Shown in pieces: positions 12,261-26,418 of a stretch of 64,000 bases of DNA (its first letter is position 1; each line of letters starts with the position of its first letter). The stretch comes from Cocos nucifera (taxonomy: Eukaryota; Streptophyta; Magnoliopsida; Arecales; Arecaceae): the NCBI GenBank assembly GCA_006176705.1, contig QRFJ01000306.1:434001-498000 (forward strand). Reading direction: 5' to 3'. The position numbers and the translations under genes were made by a program. The notes below the pieces were generated by a model. The model was not told where the DNA came from, made no database searches, and was given only the letters and a program-made list of their open reading frames with translations.

Positions 12261-13337
12261 CAATGCTTAAACTATGTATATAATTAACTTGACATATAAA
12301 TAAATATAATAATAATGAATAATAATAAAAAATATATAAATGCTAATGAATAGAATTGTATTGCATACTATTATTGCAAGAAAAGATTCAACAAAGAATA
12401 TAAATCTACTTATCAATATCCGTATCCTCCTTGATTTCTAAATCTTCATTCGAATCACAATAATCGATTAATGTATTGTCTTCTATCTCATCATTTATGA
12501 ACCGATCGTTGCCCTCCAAATCATCAAGATTAAATCACTATAAAAAAGCTGAAATACACCCACATAAAAAGTACATAAATAAAGATCTAAAAAATATGGG
12601 GATATGCCTACATCCATATTGGTACACACGTTTGATTGAACGTATGTCCGACATAGGTGTAGTTTATATCCATATTATTTCTTTCCATGTGTATTTCCTG
12701 CTTTACCCACGTAACATCTAACATAGGTAAGAATATATATGTGGGTATAAACCTAATGTACATCCTTCTTTATTAAATGTGGATAACTAAATACACATGA
12801 ATCAGAATTCATGAAAATTACCAAAGAATGGGTATAAATAGATCTCTACTATCGATAATAAAATATGGATATATGATCAACTTTTAGACATTACTATCCT
12901 GTCTAATTTCAAAATATGGATCACCTATAATAATAAATAAAAATAAAAATAATGCATTGATAACTTATTTAAGCATCCTATACCACTAAATAATATATGA
13001 AGACTAGTAGCTTCAAAGAGATGAAATAACTGCAAAATAAGATAATCTTCACCATTGTATTAAAGAGAACTAGACATATATGATGGTAGTCTCAAAAAAA
13101 TTATTCCAACTATCTTTTTAGTTTCATAAAAATTCAAAGGATAAGGCCATATACCATCAGATTTATGAATATAAAAAAAATAAATACTAGAACTCAAAAT
13201 ATGAAATAAATAAGTTTCAACTGATCTCCTGTGAAGTTCTAAGCTCACTTTTGCTACACCAAAAAAATAAATAAAGTTCAATTGATGATACCAAAAAGTT
13301 AACTTTACAAAATCTGAGAGTTCGTCAACCTATAGAA
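12261..13337. other. Intergenic, no gene seen
   Basis: AT-rich sequence, presumably upstream of the CACTA gene. Short open frames (12476-12721 plus, 13060-13281 minus) show no domain, signal or family resemblance. Confidence 0.5.
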
Positions 13338-13400
13338 CAATCAGCAAGATAATCCCTACCTTTCCTTGACACCTTTCATCATATCCTCGACCTGAATTTG

Positions 13401-13489
<89 letters not shown>

Positions 13490-13572
13490 CAGCAAGATAA
13501 TCCCTATCTTTCCTTGACACCTTTCATCATATCCTCGACCTGAATTTGCAATATATATATATATATATATTA
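13338..13572. repeat. 65-bp direct duplication, each copy followed by an AT microsatellite
   Basis: 13338-13402 (CAATCAGCAAGATAATCCCT...) recurs at 13486-13550 with one substitution. Each copy runs into (AT)n, of about 83 bp (13403-13485) and 22 bp (13551-13572). Confidence 0.9.
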
Positions 13573-16500
13573 TTTTAGAGCTTAAGTGATTGTTAAAAAT
13601 ACATATATCTAGACACATACATAATCTTTTCACCAAATAATGTTAGTGCCCACAGTATGTTTCATTAAAGCTGGCCTTTGATCATTTGCAAATAATGTGA
13701 GTGCCACCTCAACTTGTGTGGCTATCTTGAACTCTTCAAGATGACCTCATTTCCTTCCTATAAATAGAGTTTTCAATTTATCAATATAATATAAGCACAA
13801 AACAAATAAATATGAAATATATGAAAAAAGTAATGAAAAATGATCAATTTATCTAGATGGTGCAAGCTTGTTAAGACCTTACTCTTTTATCCTGACCCTT
13901 TATAATTAAGTAAAGAATATGATTCATAACAAGAACTAGATTCATCCAATGTCAGTCTAAGTAAACAAAAAGTGCGATAAGAGCAAGCAATAAAACAATA
14001 TATAACAATACAATCCATCAGGTGCAAACATTGTAGTTGCAAGATATGAGACGATGCTATAGGAAGTTCATACATATGTATGTTAATATAAATAATAATA
14101 ATAGGTAGAATAATAGATTAGACTTCTAAATCATATATAAGAATGCAAAAGATACATATGCATTACCAAGGGTTGTTGTTCTAAATGGGACATAGGGCAC
14201 TGAAAGCAGACATCCATGCAAAGAAAATTACAGAACATATATACATTGTCCTATGCATGCAAAACTAAAGTCTAACATTCATGATCCTTGATCGACAACC
14301 ATGCTTATTTTCTGTTTTCCAAATGCTATGACCTGCAGTTTGCTTCTTCCCTAACCTTTTTCTCAGATTGATGTGCAGGCATATTCCTGTATTACTTGAT
14401 CATGTCATTCTCTAGTGTCAGTAGTTGCATCTCTAGCCATATGAACATGACATGAGATGGCATAAGACTCTTTAACACTTTGACAAACAATTTGAAGTGT
14501 CCTACTAATGGACAATTAAGTGTGACACCTCCACTTGCATATATTTATTTAGGCTAACATATATATATTTATTGTATTGTATGCATATCTGTATTGGGTT
14601 TTGGTCATTGGTGTCTAAATCTTTGAGATAATAATAGAAGTATTTTTCTAGAACATATTTATCCTATAAAAAGAATTAAAAGTTATTCCTACTTCTCTTG
14701 AATGAAGTGTGATCCATATAGATGGAGCTTGATCTACATGGATGTTTTTTCTCTCTCCATCATCTTAGCTCAAATCTTTCAAGCTATCATGAGTTCAACC
14801 TATGATATTTTATAAGCTGTTTTTGAACCTTACCAAACCCAATGAAACTCTCTTGACTACTTCCCTCTTTCTGGATTCTTTAAAGAAGCCATTTAGTTGC
14901 ATGTGAGGAGGGTACTTTCAGATAAAAATGTAACTTTCAATATATGTAATTGTTAGGGAAATCACAAGAAATGATATAATAATTCGTCACTTACTCCATA
15001 TGTAATTAAAACTGGCTCAGGAAGTTTCATTGAACAAAAGCAGCACAGGGATAAAGCTTTAAATTATAAGTTGTCAGTCAAAACCTCAACAGTAATAGAG
15101 CTTTTTAACAAACATACCATCTTTGAGGGTGAAAATAAAACTAATCTGCCCTATAACATGTCTCTCAAAGCTGTCTGCACCCAACTTTTCTGTTGTGCTA
15201 TTTTTGCATGAAGTACTAGAACATGCATTCTCATGTCAATTAGTCCACAGCATGCATCTGAAATGCCTGCCTTGCCCAACTACTACTAAAAGTGACTGAT
15301 GGACCCACCTGGAAACAGAAATGATGCTACACCTGCTATAGTTATATCTATCACTACCTATATCACAAAGTGAGGTAACTCCATCGCTTATCCTATCCCA
15401 TAGAAAATGCAAAGTCAGTCTCAAAGGCCAAAATTCAAATAGTAAATTCAAAGCAGGTGAAAAAAATTTGAGTTCAATTTTGACTTTTCAGCAATACAAA
15501 GTAGGAGACAGATATTCCAGTTAACATATTGAACATGCAAAAATAAAAAATACTCTGCAGCAAATCAACTATCTAGACCTTGTGCAGCAGGTTACTTCAC
15601 CCAAATTTTTATTTTGAAGTTTTTAAGTTTTCCTTTGTTTCAAGTTCCAATAAAAGAACACTCAATTAATGCAATGTTATAAGTTAATGGCACAGCTTGT
15701 GATGATAAAGTTTTATTATTGGAATCTCTAGCCGAGAGCTGAAATGGGAGAGGGAATGACTATGAGATTCTTCAGAGACCAGTAAATTCTATATTTTTGA
15801 TGCTGGGTTTGACTTCTAAACTGGAGTCGTATACCTGTTTCCTCATTTCATTACTTCAATGAAAAGTAAACATGTACTCCCCCCAGATTGCTCAAAAAAA
15901 AAATCTAAATTTCAAAGTGACATACAAAACAAATGCAACAGATACAGCATGATAATGGCTCAGAAATAGGCTCAAAACAACAAGTTTGTGATCAATTTGA
16001 TGGTTCTCATGAGCATCAGGCCATGGTAAACTAGAAGCTGACCACATGAACTTCTGTTTAAATGTAAAAGACAGATTTCAAGAGCATAACTATAACATAT
16101 CCAAAATTCAAATTCTTTGCATCCTTGACCATCATTGACCATCTCGACTTTTTTGCAGCTTTGATAAATAAGCTTCTAATTGTAACAATAAATTAATAGA
16201 AACAACTGATTTCTCAACTAAACAACCAAGAACTAGGTAATCCAACACCTAATATAGTGGATAAGGCATATCAGTTTGGGTTTAGTTTGGCTCTTAACAT
16301 TTAGCTCAACTACAAGACCCATCTAAAGGAAGCTGGTTTCAGTCAACAGCAATGCATGAAGTACAACGTATAGTGAAGGTACTTAAAAATGCATTATATG
16401 GTTTGGTGATGAAAAGGTCAAGCCTTTACATCTTCCTATATGAACCCAACTCAACCTTATTTCCAATCCTATCTAAATTTTGTTGCGGTGTACAAGTGGA

Positions 16501-17815
16501 AAGAAAAATAGGTTAAATTAAACAAAGCTATCCTCATATCTCAGCATAACAGTTCTCCCATACAACAATCTCTTACATACTGCAATGCTATATACAACAA
16601 TTTGCATAACACAACCAACTGCTAGAGTCAGGACATTCGGAACTTTTTAACTCAACAAGCATCTGTGACAAAATCAACATTACGGATTCATACCAAAAAG
16701 AAAAAAATTATAGATGTCTTTATTTGCATATCAAACAAGATGAGAGAAGCTGGGTTAATGTTTAGTCTCTAACTTTTCTTTTCTTTGCCAAGTAAATGCA
16801 GAAAAGATTTGTTGTTCCAGTTATTTGCTATACACAGTAATTTGCACAGCACAACCAACTGGTGGAATCAAGACATTCTGAACTTTAACTCAATAGGCAT
16901 TTATAACAGAAACAATAATATAGATGTCCCAGATCTTCCATTATTACATGTCAAATAAGATGAAAGAATCTAGGTTCATGTTTAGACACTACCGTTTCCT
17001 TTCTTCTCTAACTAAATGTTGAAAAGATTGACTGTTCTGATTAATGAGATCCATGACGAGCAGGATCATTCAGCAGGGCATATGTCATTCAGAATGCATT
17101 ACAAGCAGTAGAAACTTGAAATTGCAGAACTCTTGTAGATAAAACTACTCGATACCATACTTCTACCTTCTTCCCAAGCACTCAAAAATATATGTGGTGA
17201 GGGTTGCTCATTTCTTGTTTGTGAAACCAAGTATTGCACAGTTCCTTGGAAGTGCAGAAGCAGCTATGCACCCAAGCCCCATTGGGTTCGACAAACTAAA
17301 ATAAATGTAGTTTAGAGCAAGTAATAAATGCATAGGCAAGGACCGGAAGCAAAACATAACTGCAAATAACCATTACTAAGGAAGGGATTTTTGGTGCAAA
17401 CTGCCAAACCTCTTTTCAGTGGCTTCTGTGGTACAAGACAAATGCTGGCATGCCCAAGATGTAAATACTGTAGCACTCATACCATATGAAGAAAATTTGG
17501 AGAAGAAAGCTTGAGTTCTGTGTCAGGATTCTGGACATACAAATGTGAGCATGTGGAGAATCAATGTGGCAAATTTAGCTCGTTTTGAAGTAAATATACA
17601 TTCACCTGCATCATCTTCTCCCCACTCCATGCTGTCGCCCTTCCCCTCCCCCTCTTCTGCCTCCAGCCCATCTCCTTCCTAGCCCTCCCCCCTGCCAACT
17701 CCCTCAGGTGATCTCCTTCGCCACAAATCACAGAAAAAAAAAAAAGGATGAAATGAAAAGAAAACGAGGGGAAAAGGAAAGAAAATGATTAATCCACATG
17801 GGAAAAAGATCTTAC
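13573..17815. other. Non-coding low-repeat stretch, possibly introns of a minus-strand gene
   Basis: About 4.2 kb with no transposon motif and no open frame above about 70 codons. Base composition is milder than in the flanking elements. If the exon at 17816-17930 is real, this would be its downstream intronic or exonic sequence, but I could not define further exons with confidence. Confidence 0.35.
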
Positions 17816-17960
17816 CTTTCGATTTCTTCCATCTTTCCTTCGTTCTCGTTGATTTTTCCTATGTATTCCCCAAGTTTTTCCTTTGTTTCTTCCGCCCTCA
17901 GGGTATCAATCGGGTGGGAGGCTTGAGCCGCTGAATAGAAAAAGGGTTAGGGCTTTTATA
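17816..17960 (-). promoter_or_regulatory. Candidate promoter and first exon of a minus-strand gene
   Basis: On the minus strand a TATA box (TATAAAAG, 17953-17960) lies between two telo-box-like CCCTAACCCT words. About 25 bp downstream begins a 115-bp exon candidate (17930-17816) that ends at a good splice donor, AAAG/GTAAG (17815-17811). An ATG in good context (AAAGATGG) lies at 17832-17830, only 17 nt before the donor, reading MEEIE. Alternatively the pyrimidine run CCCTTTTTCTATTCAG makes this an internal exon, with an open Glu-rich frame (LRAEETKEKLGEYIG) across it. The product is unknown. A 660-bp AT microsatellite abuts the promoter. Confidence 0.35.
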
Positions 17961-17970
17961 AGGGTTAGGG

Positions 17971-18632
<662 letters not shown>

Positions 18633-19224
18633 CCGATCTCAATATATCTGATCGAATTCTCCATCATTGGATCCGCGTGCATCTTCAAAAAGTTTCTAAT
18701 AGTAAATGAAGTATCTTTCTTTCATTGGCTGGTAGGAGCATCATTTATTATGATGTAATGCCATCCATTCTCATATCCCATCTCTTCGAATCTCTCTCTC
18801 CTGCTCCTATTCCAAACCTCCTTCTCTCTCCCTTATGCTCCCATCTCTCTCCAAATCTCCTTCTCCTTCATTCAAAATCCTAATCGACAAATTTCTTCTC
18901 CTCTCTCTTTTCTCTCTCCCAACTCTTACTAACCAAAAATCCAACTCCCACATTCCATTCCCACTTAGCACCAAGCCACCCCCAATCAACACAGTCATCG
19001 AACCGTACTCCAAATCATCGCCGCCACAAATATCGCTACCGATCGACATTACTGCCACATCCAATTGGCACCACTGCCACCTGCCGCAACCATCCACTAC
19101 CACCCATATATAGCCAGAAGTCCAACTTCTTTATATTCATTTCATTTTTCACTTTATTTCCACTTTTCTGGATGTTGCTAAAAAACTTTGGCATCATATG
19201 AATAAATCCTTCTTAAACCCTCCA
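18633..19224. other. Intergenic, pyrimidine-rich
   Basis: CT-rich sequence at 18780-19100 yields an open frame 18835-19113 rich in Ser, Pro and Leu, which I regard as compositional. No recognisable feature. Confidence 0.4.
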
Positions 19225-19545
19225 TCCTCTTCCATAAAGATGCCTTTAACCCTCATGAAGGCACCTCCATTAAATATAAATTAAATATAAATGAAGGTGC
19301 CTTCACGAAGGAAGGCGCCTTTAACCCTTCAAGACCCTCCAAGGTGCCTATAATAAACTCTCTTTTTTTGTCTATATAGGAAGGCCTATAATAGAAGAAG
19401 GGGTCTAATTGAATATTTCAAGGTCCTTCAAGGTGCTTATAATAAATTTTTTTTTTGGTCTACGTAAGAAGGCTTATAATAGAAAAAGAAGATGCCTATA
19501 ATTGAACATTTTTGCCTCTTGAAAGGCGCCTATCCCGAGCTTCGT
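19225..19545. repeat. Left cluster of GGCGCC-type motifs beside the PMD pseudogene
   Basis: About ten copies of AAGGCGCCTTTA-like words and decayed forms (AAGGTGCC, AAGGCACC, AAGGTGCTTATA, AAGGCTTATA), often next to TATAATAGAA. A matching cluster lies at 22490-22925. The arrangement resembles subterminal repeats of a DNA transposon, though I could not find terminal inverted repeats. Confidence 0.5.
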
Positions 19546-20164
19546 ATCGAATTATTTTTAATGGAAGGCAGATTTTTTTTTTTAAGTTTAAGTTCATCCA
19601 TAAATAATTTATGATGTGTATCCATATGTATAATATATATGTTTCAGGCTTCTTTTTTTTCCTATCTTGCTATCATATATTATCCCTTCTTTCATCAGAC
19701 AAAAATTATTTAGCTAAAAATAATACAACATATATATATATATATACAATGAATGTGAGTGTTGTTTTTTTTTGTACAGAGTTTGTTTGCAACATATGTT
19801 AAATTTTTTTCTTTGTTTCCACTATCTAATATCTTATTTTGGTGGCAGTAGTAGAATGATTTAATAAAGCAGCTTGCAATGCATCTTTGCATGATAAGAA
19901 TGATAATTATCATGAGATGAGATATTTTCGCTAATCTATTTCTCTTTCTTAAACTTGTAGTTGACTGTGTTTAAAAATAGATTTTCTTCACATATCTAAA
20001 TATCTTTCTTTTAATTTAATTAAGTTAAAGGCTTGATTTAGTAAGTGTGCATGTTAATAATGAGGGGTTAATAATGTTGATAATGATGGGTTAATTTATT
20101 AATATATTATTTATATTTTATTAAATATAAATAACTTATAATTCATCTCTATTATTTCTTGCAG

Positions 20165-21750
20165 ATGGCTCCTCCAAAATCTTCTAAGAGATAGGAGAGC
20201 TCTAGAGTTTTGAAGAAGCAAAAAAAGCTCTTCCTCGATTGATCAACTGCAGATGCTATCTTAAAAAATATGTGGACTTCATCAAGGATATCTGAGAATG
20301 ATTAACGGATGCCCATATTATATTGATACAGCAGATGCCCTTCCACTATATGCTTGACATCCCAATTATCATACAAGAGCGGGCAGTTATAGATCAACTC
20401 CTCTATTGCTGGGACCAAAGCAGCAAAAAATTCTATTTGGGAGGATAGACATTGATCTTCCATGCTGAGGATGTTGCCCTTATTTTGGGGCTACCCCTGA
20501 ATGGGATAGCCATTGATACGAAGAAGGCTCCATAAAGTGTAGTTAGGACCACACATTTTGCAGATAGGATAGTTAGGAGGGATGCATTAGAAGATAGAAT
20601 TAAGATATTGTTGTTTGATTTATCTTCCAATGCCATCCAATCCACGGTGCAGTTGCTTGTTGCATATCTTCTAAGTATATTTTTATTTTCTTTATTGAAT
20701 CTCAGTATTGTACCATGGATCTTCTCCACTATCGATCCTTTAGAGAAGATTGGCCACTTTGCATGGGCTAGAGCAGTCCATAAGCAGTTGATGCATTTCA
20801 TTCCAGTGGCTGTAGAAAAGATAAAAAGAAGGAAGGAAGGTGCAAAGCAGAGCACCGGATATCTTAATGGTTGTGTCACTATTTTGATGGTAAGCAAAAA
20901 ATATTAATTTATTTATTAATTTAATAGATATATTCTATTTAAATTTATATATAATTAAGTTAATTATTTATGATTATATTTTTTTTAGATTTAGCTTTTT
21001 GAAAAAAATAGGGATAGTCAAACCATCTATTTTTGGCCGGCATCCTCGAATTCTAAACTGAGAGAAACCTCAGTTCAAGAAACGGGCACACCTAGGAGAG
21101 TTCTTAAAGAGTCTAAAAGAAGTAGATGTATTATTATTTTGAAGTTTGATATTAATTTTTTTGTTTGATAAGATTAAGAATCTAACTATTTTATCTTTAT
21201 TTTTATTTTTAGATTCGAGATCCATTACAAGCATCATCAGCAAATGAGGTGTTGCTTAAAGCAGGGCCTTCCACCACCTGTCATGGAGATAGAGCTGAAG
21301 GTAGAATAAATAAGATGGGTAAGAAGAGAACTACACCATGCAGCACACGAAGCACTACCGCGGCATTGGCCATGTTATAATTTTTTTTAAAAATTTATTA
21401 TTAATGTATTTAATTATCAATAATATTTAATTTTAGTGCAGCTAGTGCATAAATATCGGTGTATCTACATGAAAGTCAAGAGGCAAAGGACTCGAGATGA
21501 TCCCGAAAAAATGGAGCTCCGGAGGATCATCGCGGAAAAAGATAAGTTAATTTTTGAGCTGCAGGTTGCATTAAAAAGCAAGAAAGGGAGGAATAATATG
21601 AAATGGAGCAGTCATAAGATGGAGATCGAGGGGAGCAGTCATCAAGCGATGGTAGATGTGTTGGTAGCGATGGCAAATGTATCAATAGATGTGTCGCCTA
21701 TTAAGTTTGTGATTGTGGATAGCCCGATGGTAGAGCATGCCGATCCATAG
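20165..21750 (+). pseudogene. Plant mobile domain (PMD, aminotransferase-like) pseudogene
   Basis: Encodes a degenerate PMD protein, a family found both in transposons and in host MAIN/MAIL genes. The main exon, about 20350-20889, keeps one frame with only two stops. It shows DVALILGLPLNGIA (about 20466), a hydrophobic stretch VQLLVAYLLSIFLFSLL, then EKIGHFAWARAVHKQLM (about 20740) and GYLNGCVTIL, ending at a GTAAGC donor. Exon 2 starts after TTTTTTTAG near 20988 and reads WLFEKIGIVKPSIFGRHPRI, as in the family (LWFYE..). Two further exon-like blocks follow, at about 21212-21300 and 21437-21750. The last is a charged, helix-prone tail (ELRRIIAEKDKLIFELQ). The first part (20165-20340) has several stops and at least one frameshift. 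It is a pseudogene, probably transposon-borne given the flanking motif clusters. Confidence 0.7.
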
Positions 21751-22489
21751 CATACCAAAAGATGAGTTACGCAGCAAATAGTTTGGGACTCTCATCTTCT
21801 ACGCAGTCCTTTCATTCCCCTACCTTCAAGTACTCCGAATTCTGTAAGAAAGTTCAAAAAAAAATCAGTCCTCCATCATCGTCGTGGTAAGGATGACGAA
21901 GTGGCAAGTAGAGTTATGATTTAGTAGAATATTTATACTTTATTTACATCTAAAGGACTCATTCGATATGCAGGAATTTTTTGAAACTAGTCATGACTTT
22001 TTCGGATTACACCTTTTGGATGATGGAGAGCATCAACAAGTCTTTGATTTTTTTAGAGCAAAAAATTGATCAGTATATCATCCTATTATGTATAAAAATT
22101 TTAATATTTGTCAAACTTAGTAGACTTTTTCCAGGAGGTGATGTAGCTGGACTTTTTGGAAGAGGTGATGCAGCTAGGTTTGCTCCTCTCGCTTTCATTA
22201 TTCTTCTACTTTCTCTTTCACGTTGAGGAAGATGCATCTTGGGAGCCATCCGAAGGAGATGAGAAGGACTTCGAAGGAGATGAGGAGATGGAGAGAAAGT
22301 TTTGGATGTGAGGATTAAGATTTGAGTAGAGCGGCGATAGTGAGAGGAGAGAAGGGAGCTAGGGATTTTGGGAAAAAGGCGAAGGTTTAGCTTTAGGAAT
22401 GTCAGTGCGCTCTTTTCAATGCATTGATGATCCGTCAATCCTCCTTGAATCCACTTTAAATCGATCATGAACTGTCTTGAACCGTCTTC

Positions 22490-22925
22490 ACAAAGACGCC
22501 TACAAGAAGTATGAAGGCACCTTCATCATTCATGTAGGTGCCTTCATGAAAAAAGAAGGCGCCTTTAATGCTGGTCCAGGCGACTCGCATAATGGGTAGT
22601 TCAAACGCATCATAGTTCACTGTAATAGATCCTAGTTCCTATAGCATGGCGGATCCCGGTTCATGCTACTTGCAAAAAAAATTCAAAAAAACATACCTGA
22701 AAAAAGACTTGAAAAAAATTAAGAAAAAACCTTTAAAAAAAAAACACACCAAGGCGCCCTGAAGGCGCCTACATTGAAAATGTAGGCGCCTACATTTAAT
22801 GTGGGTGCCTTCAGGCTCCATTTTACTTTTTTTTGGTTTTTCTACTTTTTTTGTTTTCTATAGTTTTTTAATTAAAAAAATCCTATGATGAAAAAAAAAA
22901 AAGAAAAAACAAGGCACCTACAGGC
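22490..22925. repeat. Right cluster of GGCGCC-type motifs beside the PMD pseudogene
   Basis: Contains AAGGCACC, TAGGTGCC, AAGGCGCC (twice or more), TAGGCGCC and AGGCGCCTCC. It includes a palindromic stretch around 22765-22800, where GGCGCCTACATT faces AATGTAGGCGCC. It mirrors the cluster at 19225-19545. Confidence 0.5.
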
Positions 22926-24274
22926 GCCTCCTTTTTTTTAGCTTTCTTTTTTTTATTTTTTTACCTTTTTTTCTATTTTTTAATAGCTTTTTTTCATTTT
23001 TTATCTTTTTTCAAGAGGTGCATGATTTTTTTTTTGGATCCGATCGGATATGGACCGAAGCCCACCTCATAATTACATTCATAGTTATTTTTTTGGGATA
23101 GTTTTTGTTTTTCTAATTATTATTCCAAGTTTTTGAGTTTATTCTAGATTTTTTTTGGCAGTTTGTTTATTTTATATTTATTATTTATCATTTATATTTA
23201 TTTTTTAATATTTTGTGCTTTTAAGACTTAGTTTTTCTTATTGGATCATTCAATATTTTAACCCGTTTGTGTTTATTTCGTGGATTTTTATTTATTATTT
23301 GGAGTTTCTCTTTGTTACATATATGAAGCAATATTTTCAAGGCATTTTAATAACTAACAGTTATATTTTTAGTTTATATTTATTTTAGATTATTTATTAT
23401 TTTAAGTTTATATTTTTTGATAGGACTTAGTGTTTATTACGAAGGATTCAAGAATTACAGAACCAGTTTTTTGTTCTTCATTCTAGGGTTTGTATTTATT
23501 ATTCTAAGTTTTTGTTTATTTTATCAAATTTATATATTCTAAGTACTATCCTCCTATAATTTCATAACATACGGAGCAACCCGTACAGTTGGTGTTTATA
23601 ACCTGCACAATTTATGTTTATGGCATGTATTTATTATTTTGAGTTTATATTTATCCTACCATAATTTATTAATTTATGTAAAAAAAATTATAAATAAAAT
23701 TTTAATAAATTAAAATATCATCAACAATCAGAGAGAACAAACAGAACAAAACTTGTATATCATATGGTTTAATAGAATACAAATATTATATTCATTCAAA
23801 AATATTCTTTTGTAGGAGTCAGTCATTTATTCAAAAAAATTTACTACCATATCCTATACTCAAAACACAAATTACAAAAAAGATCATAACATATCATAGC
23901 AAAAAAAGATAACCATGGATTCTAAAACATTGGTGAAACATTAGTGAGCCTATACATTGCCGAATTGCTCATCCCCAAATGAACTGCTACTGATGCAAGC
24001 TTCATCTACCTGCACAAAGAAGTGTGACCATCAATAAATTATAATAAAATAATTTTTTAAAATAAAATAAATATAATATAATTATGCTTTTACTGATATT
24101 TGTTTTGTATGTTCGAATATTATGATCCTTTTGATGATATTTCTTGTATATCTGCTATTTTTTCACTCTAACCTCCATTGGATGTTTGAACCTATTGTAC
24201 TTTTTGTGGTCCTTATAATTAGAAACTAGAGGATCTTTAAATATTATAGAATTATCATTTACTTTTTCTGCTGT
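22926..24274. other. AT/T-rich intergenic sequence
   Basis: Long T-runs and AT-rich sequence between the PMD and FAR1-like pseudogenes. No open frame or motif of note. Confidence 0.5.
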
Positions 24275-26418
24275 TCAGCTACATTGTATCATGACTATCC
24301 TCTCATCAATTATGCTTTGTTCTATCCATAGGTTCTTCTTCAGTGAACAAATCTTTTCAATGATAGGCTTCACATCATTTATAACAAGATCATATGTTTC
24401 TCGGAGTATACAGCTATCATATGCTAATTTCAAAAGTTTTTTACACAGCCCATTGAATCTTGTAGCTCTTGATGTTGTATCCTGAACTTCACATACACCA
24501 TGTGCCGTATCAGCACCTTCTTCTTTGGCAGATTTTATCCAATGTTTTAATATGTAATGTGTAGGAATACGATGAATTCTTAAAGTAATAAGAACCTTTA
24601 ATACATGAGTGCACAAAATGCCACTGAATTCAAACATTAGACATAAGCATGAAAATTTCTCCTCGAACATAATACATGTTACACAATTTGCTATTCCTTG
24701 TTGTGCATTTCTATTATAGACCTCAATCTTAGTTATATTATATAATTTATACTTCTCCACCTCCTCCATATCATATATGGTTGTCATTTTGAGTTGCTCC
24801 CTAAAAAGCTTAAAAATAGTTCTTGTGTATACTTTAAGAGCATATTTCTCGATTGGATATTTCGACCATAAGCTTGGTTTAACATGATAAGTTCAAAAGT
24901 CTTCTTCATCCTCTCGATCATACCTACTCTCTAAAAATATTTCAAACTAAGTAATAAATCTAAAAGAATTCATATGATTATCCACATAACCCTTAAATAA
25001 TGAGTGTATACTTTCACTGCATTATGTTGTAGACATAGAAGCAAAGAATATATATCCAAAATATGCAAGCACCCATTGATCTTGTATACCAAATAAATGA
25101 TCAAGATAGGCATTGGACTCTAAGAGGTAGTTCTTGATAAATACATGCCAACGAAGCTCAAACTATTCTGGAGAGATGAAAGCATTGATGCAATGATGAA
25201 GATCTTTCTTCAGTCCATCTTTTGTATTAAAAAAATAGATAGATGTTCTCTGATATTCTTCAACACATGCCACTTACAAAATTGATGAATAGTATCAGGA
25301 AAAACATGCTTAATTGCTCTTTTCATTGTTGGATCCTGATTAGTTAATATGCATTTCGGGTGCTTGCTATAATGTGCCTCCAAAAAAGACCGAAAGATCC
25401 CAATAAATGATTCAGTGCACTCATCTCGGACTAATGCACAACCAAATAAAATTGATTGCATATAATGGTTGACACCAACAAATGGTGCAAAAGACATGCT
25501 ATATTTGTTTGTCATATATGTACTATCGAATGTCACCACATCACCAAAATATTGATAAGATAATCTTGACTTTCCATCAATCTAAAAAATATTCTAGATA
25601 CTATTCTCTGCATCTAATTAGATGGCATAAGAGAAAGCTAGATTATCGACTTGCCTAGTTTGAAAATGATTAATTATTATTTATAGATTAATATTGAATA
25701 ATTAATTTTGAAAGTTATTTCTAAGGTTGCTCAAATCTTTTCTAGTAAAATTTACATTTCGTATACCTCCATGTAATTGTGAAATAGTACCCATGATTTA
25801 TTGAGTTGTAATATTTTGATCATGTAAAGTCCCTATAAACTCCTTATCTTCTGAGCTGATCTTTCTATGTGATCGAAGAAAGCGAGTTTTTGATGGACTA
25901 TGAATGAGTTCTTGATTATGAATATCATGAAAAATTGTAACTTCCCACTTACCAACTTCAGTCTTTTTAATATGCATTTTTGCTTTACATCTGGTGTGAA
26001 TGCTTTGTCCTTCTTTACGTGGTGCTATAGTTGCTGCATGATGTTGCCCAACAATTACAATATTGATCTTAGGCTTATATAATTCTTCTTTACAGCATGT
26101 AAATTCTTATCTGCTGATCTTCTTAGATTTGGAGGATCAATAACATGATCCCTTTTGAATATCAAAATCTTTCTTATATGCATATTGATTATAAGCTTTC
26201 ATTGCTTCTTCTTGAGTATCAAAAATCATGCCTTCATGCAATTCTAAATCTTCAACATTTTTTGAGCTCTGATTCTCTCCCTCGAAAGCTCTTTCTATAT
26301 AATCATTATTATCATCAAGTGAAACATAATCATGCATACTACTTTCTCTATCTACAAACGTAGTTGTAGTTGGTGTACTAACTATCATATTATTATCGTA
26401 CATACTTTCCACATTCAT
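24275..26418 (-). pseudogene. FAR1/FRS-type MULE transposase pseudogene
   Basis: The domains occur in family order on the minus strand. The N-terminal segment starts at 26418 (MNVESMYDNN). The FAR1 DNA-binding domain begins at GMIFDTQEEAMKAYNQYAY (about 26230) and is then frameshifted, with KPKINIVIVGQHHAATIAPR still visible. The MULE transposase core lies at 25539-25210 (VTFDSTYMTNKYSMSFAPF, and later HQFCKWHVLKNI). The C-terminal open part, 24787-24275, has a SWIM zinc finger (FSCLCLMF..GILCTHVLKVL, CxC..CxH type). Stops and frameshifts separate these blocks, for example near 26137, 25560-25620 and 25200. FRS proteins are MULE transposases or host light-signalling regulators derived from them. 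Without terminal repeats I cannot say which this was, but the decay suggests a transposon relic. Confidence 0.8.

Noticed and set aside
18835..19113. 92-codon Ser/Pro/Leu-rich frame
   Set aside because: CT-rich composition explains it, and the opposite strand is open as well; no family resemblance.
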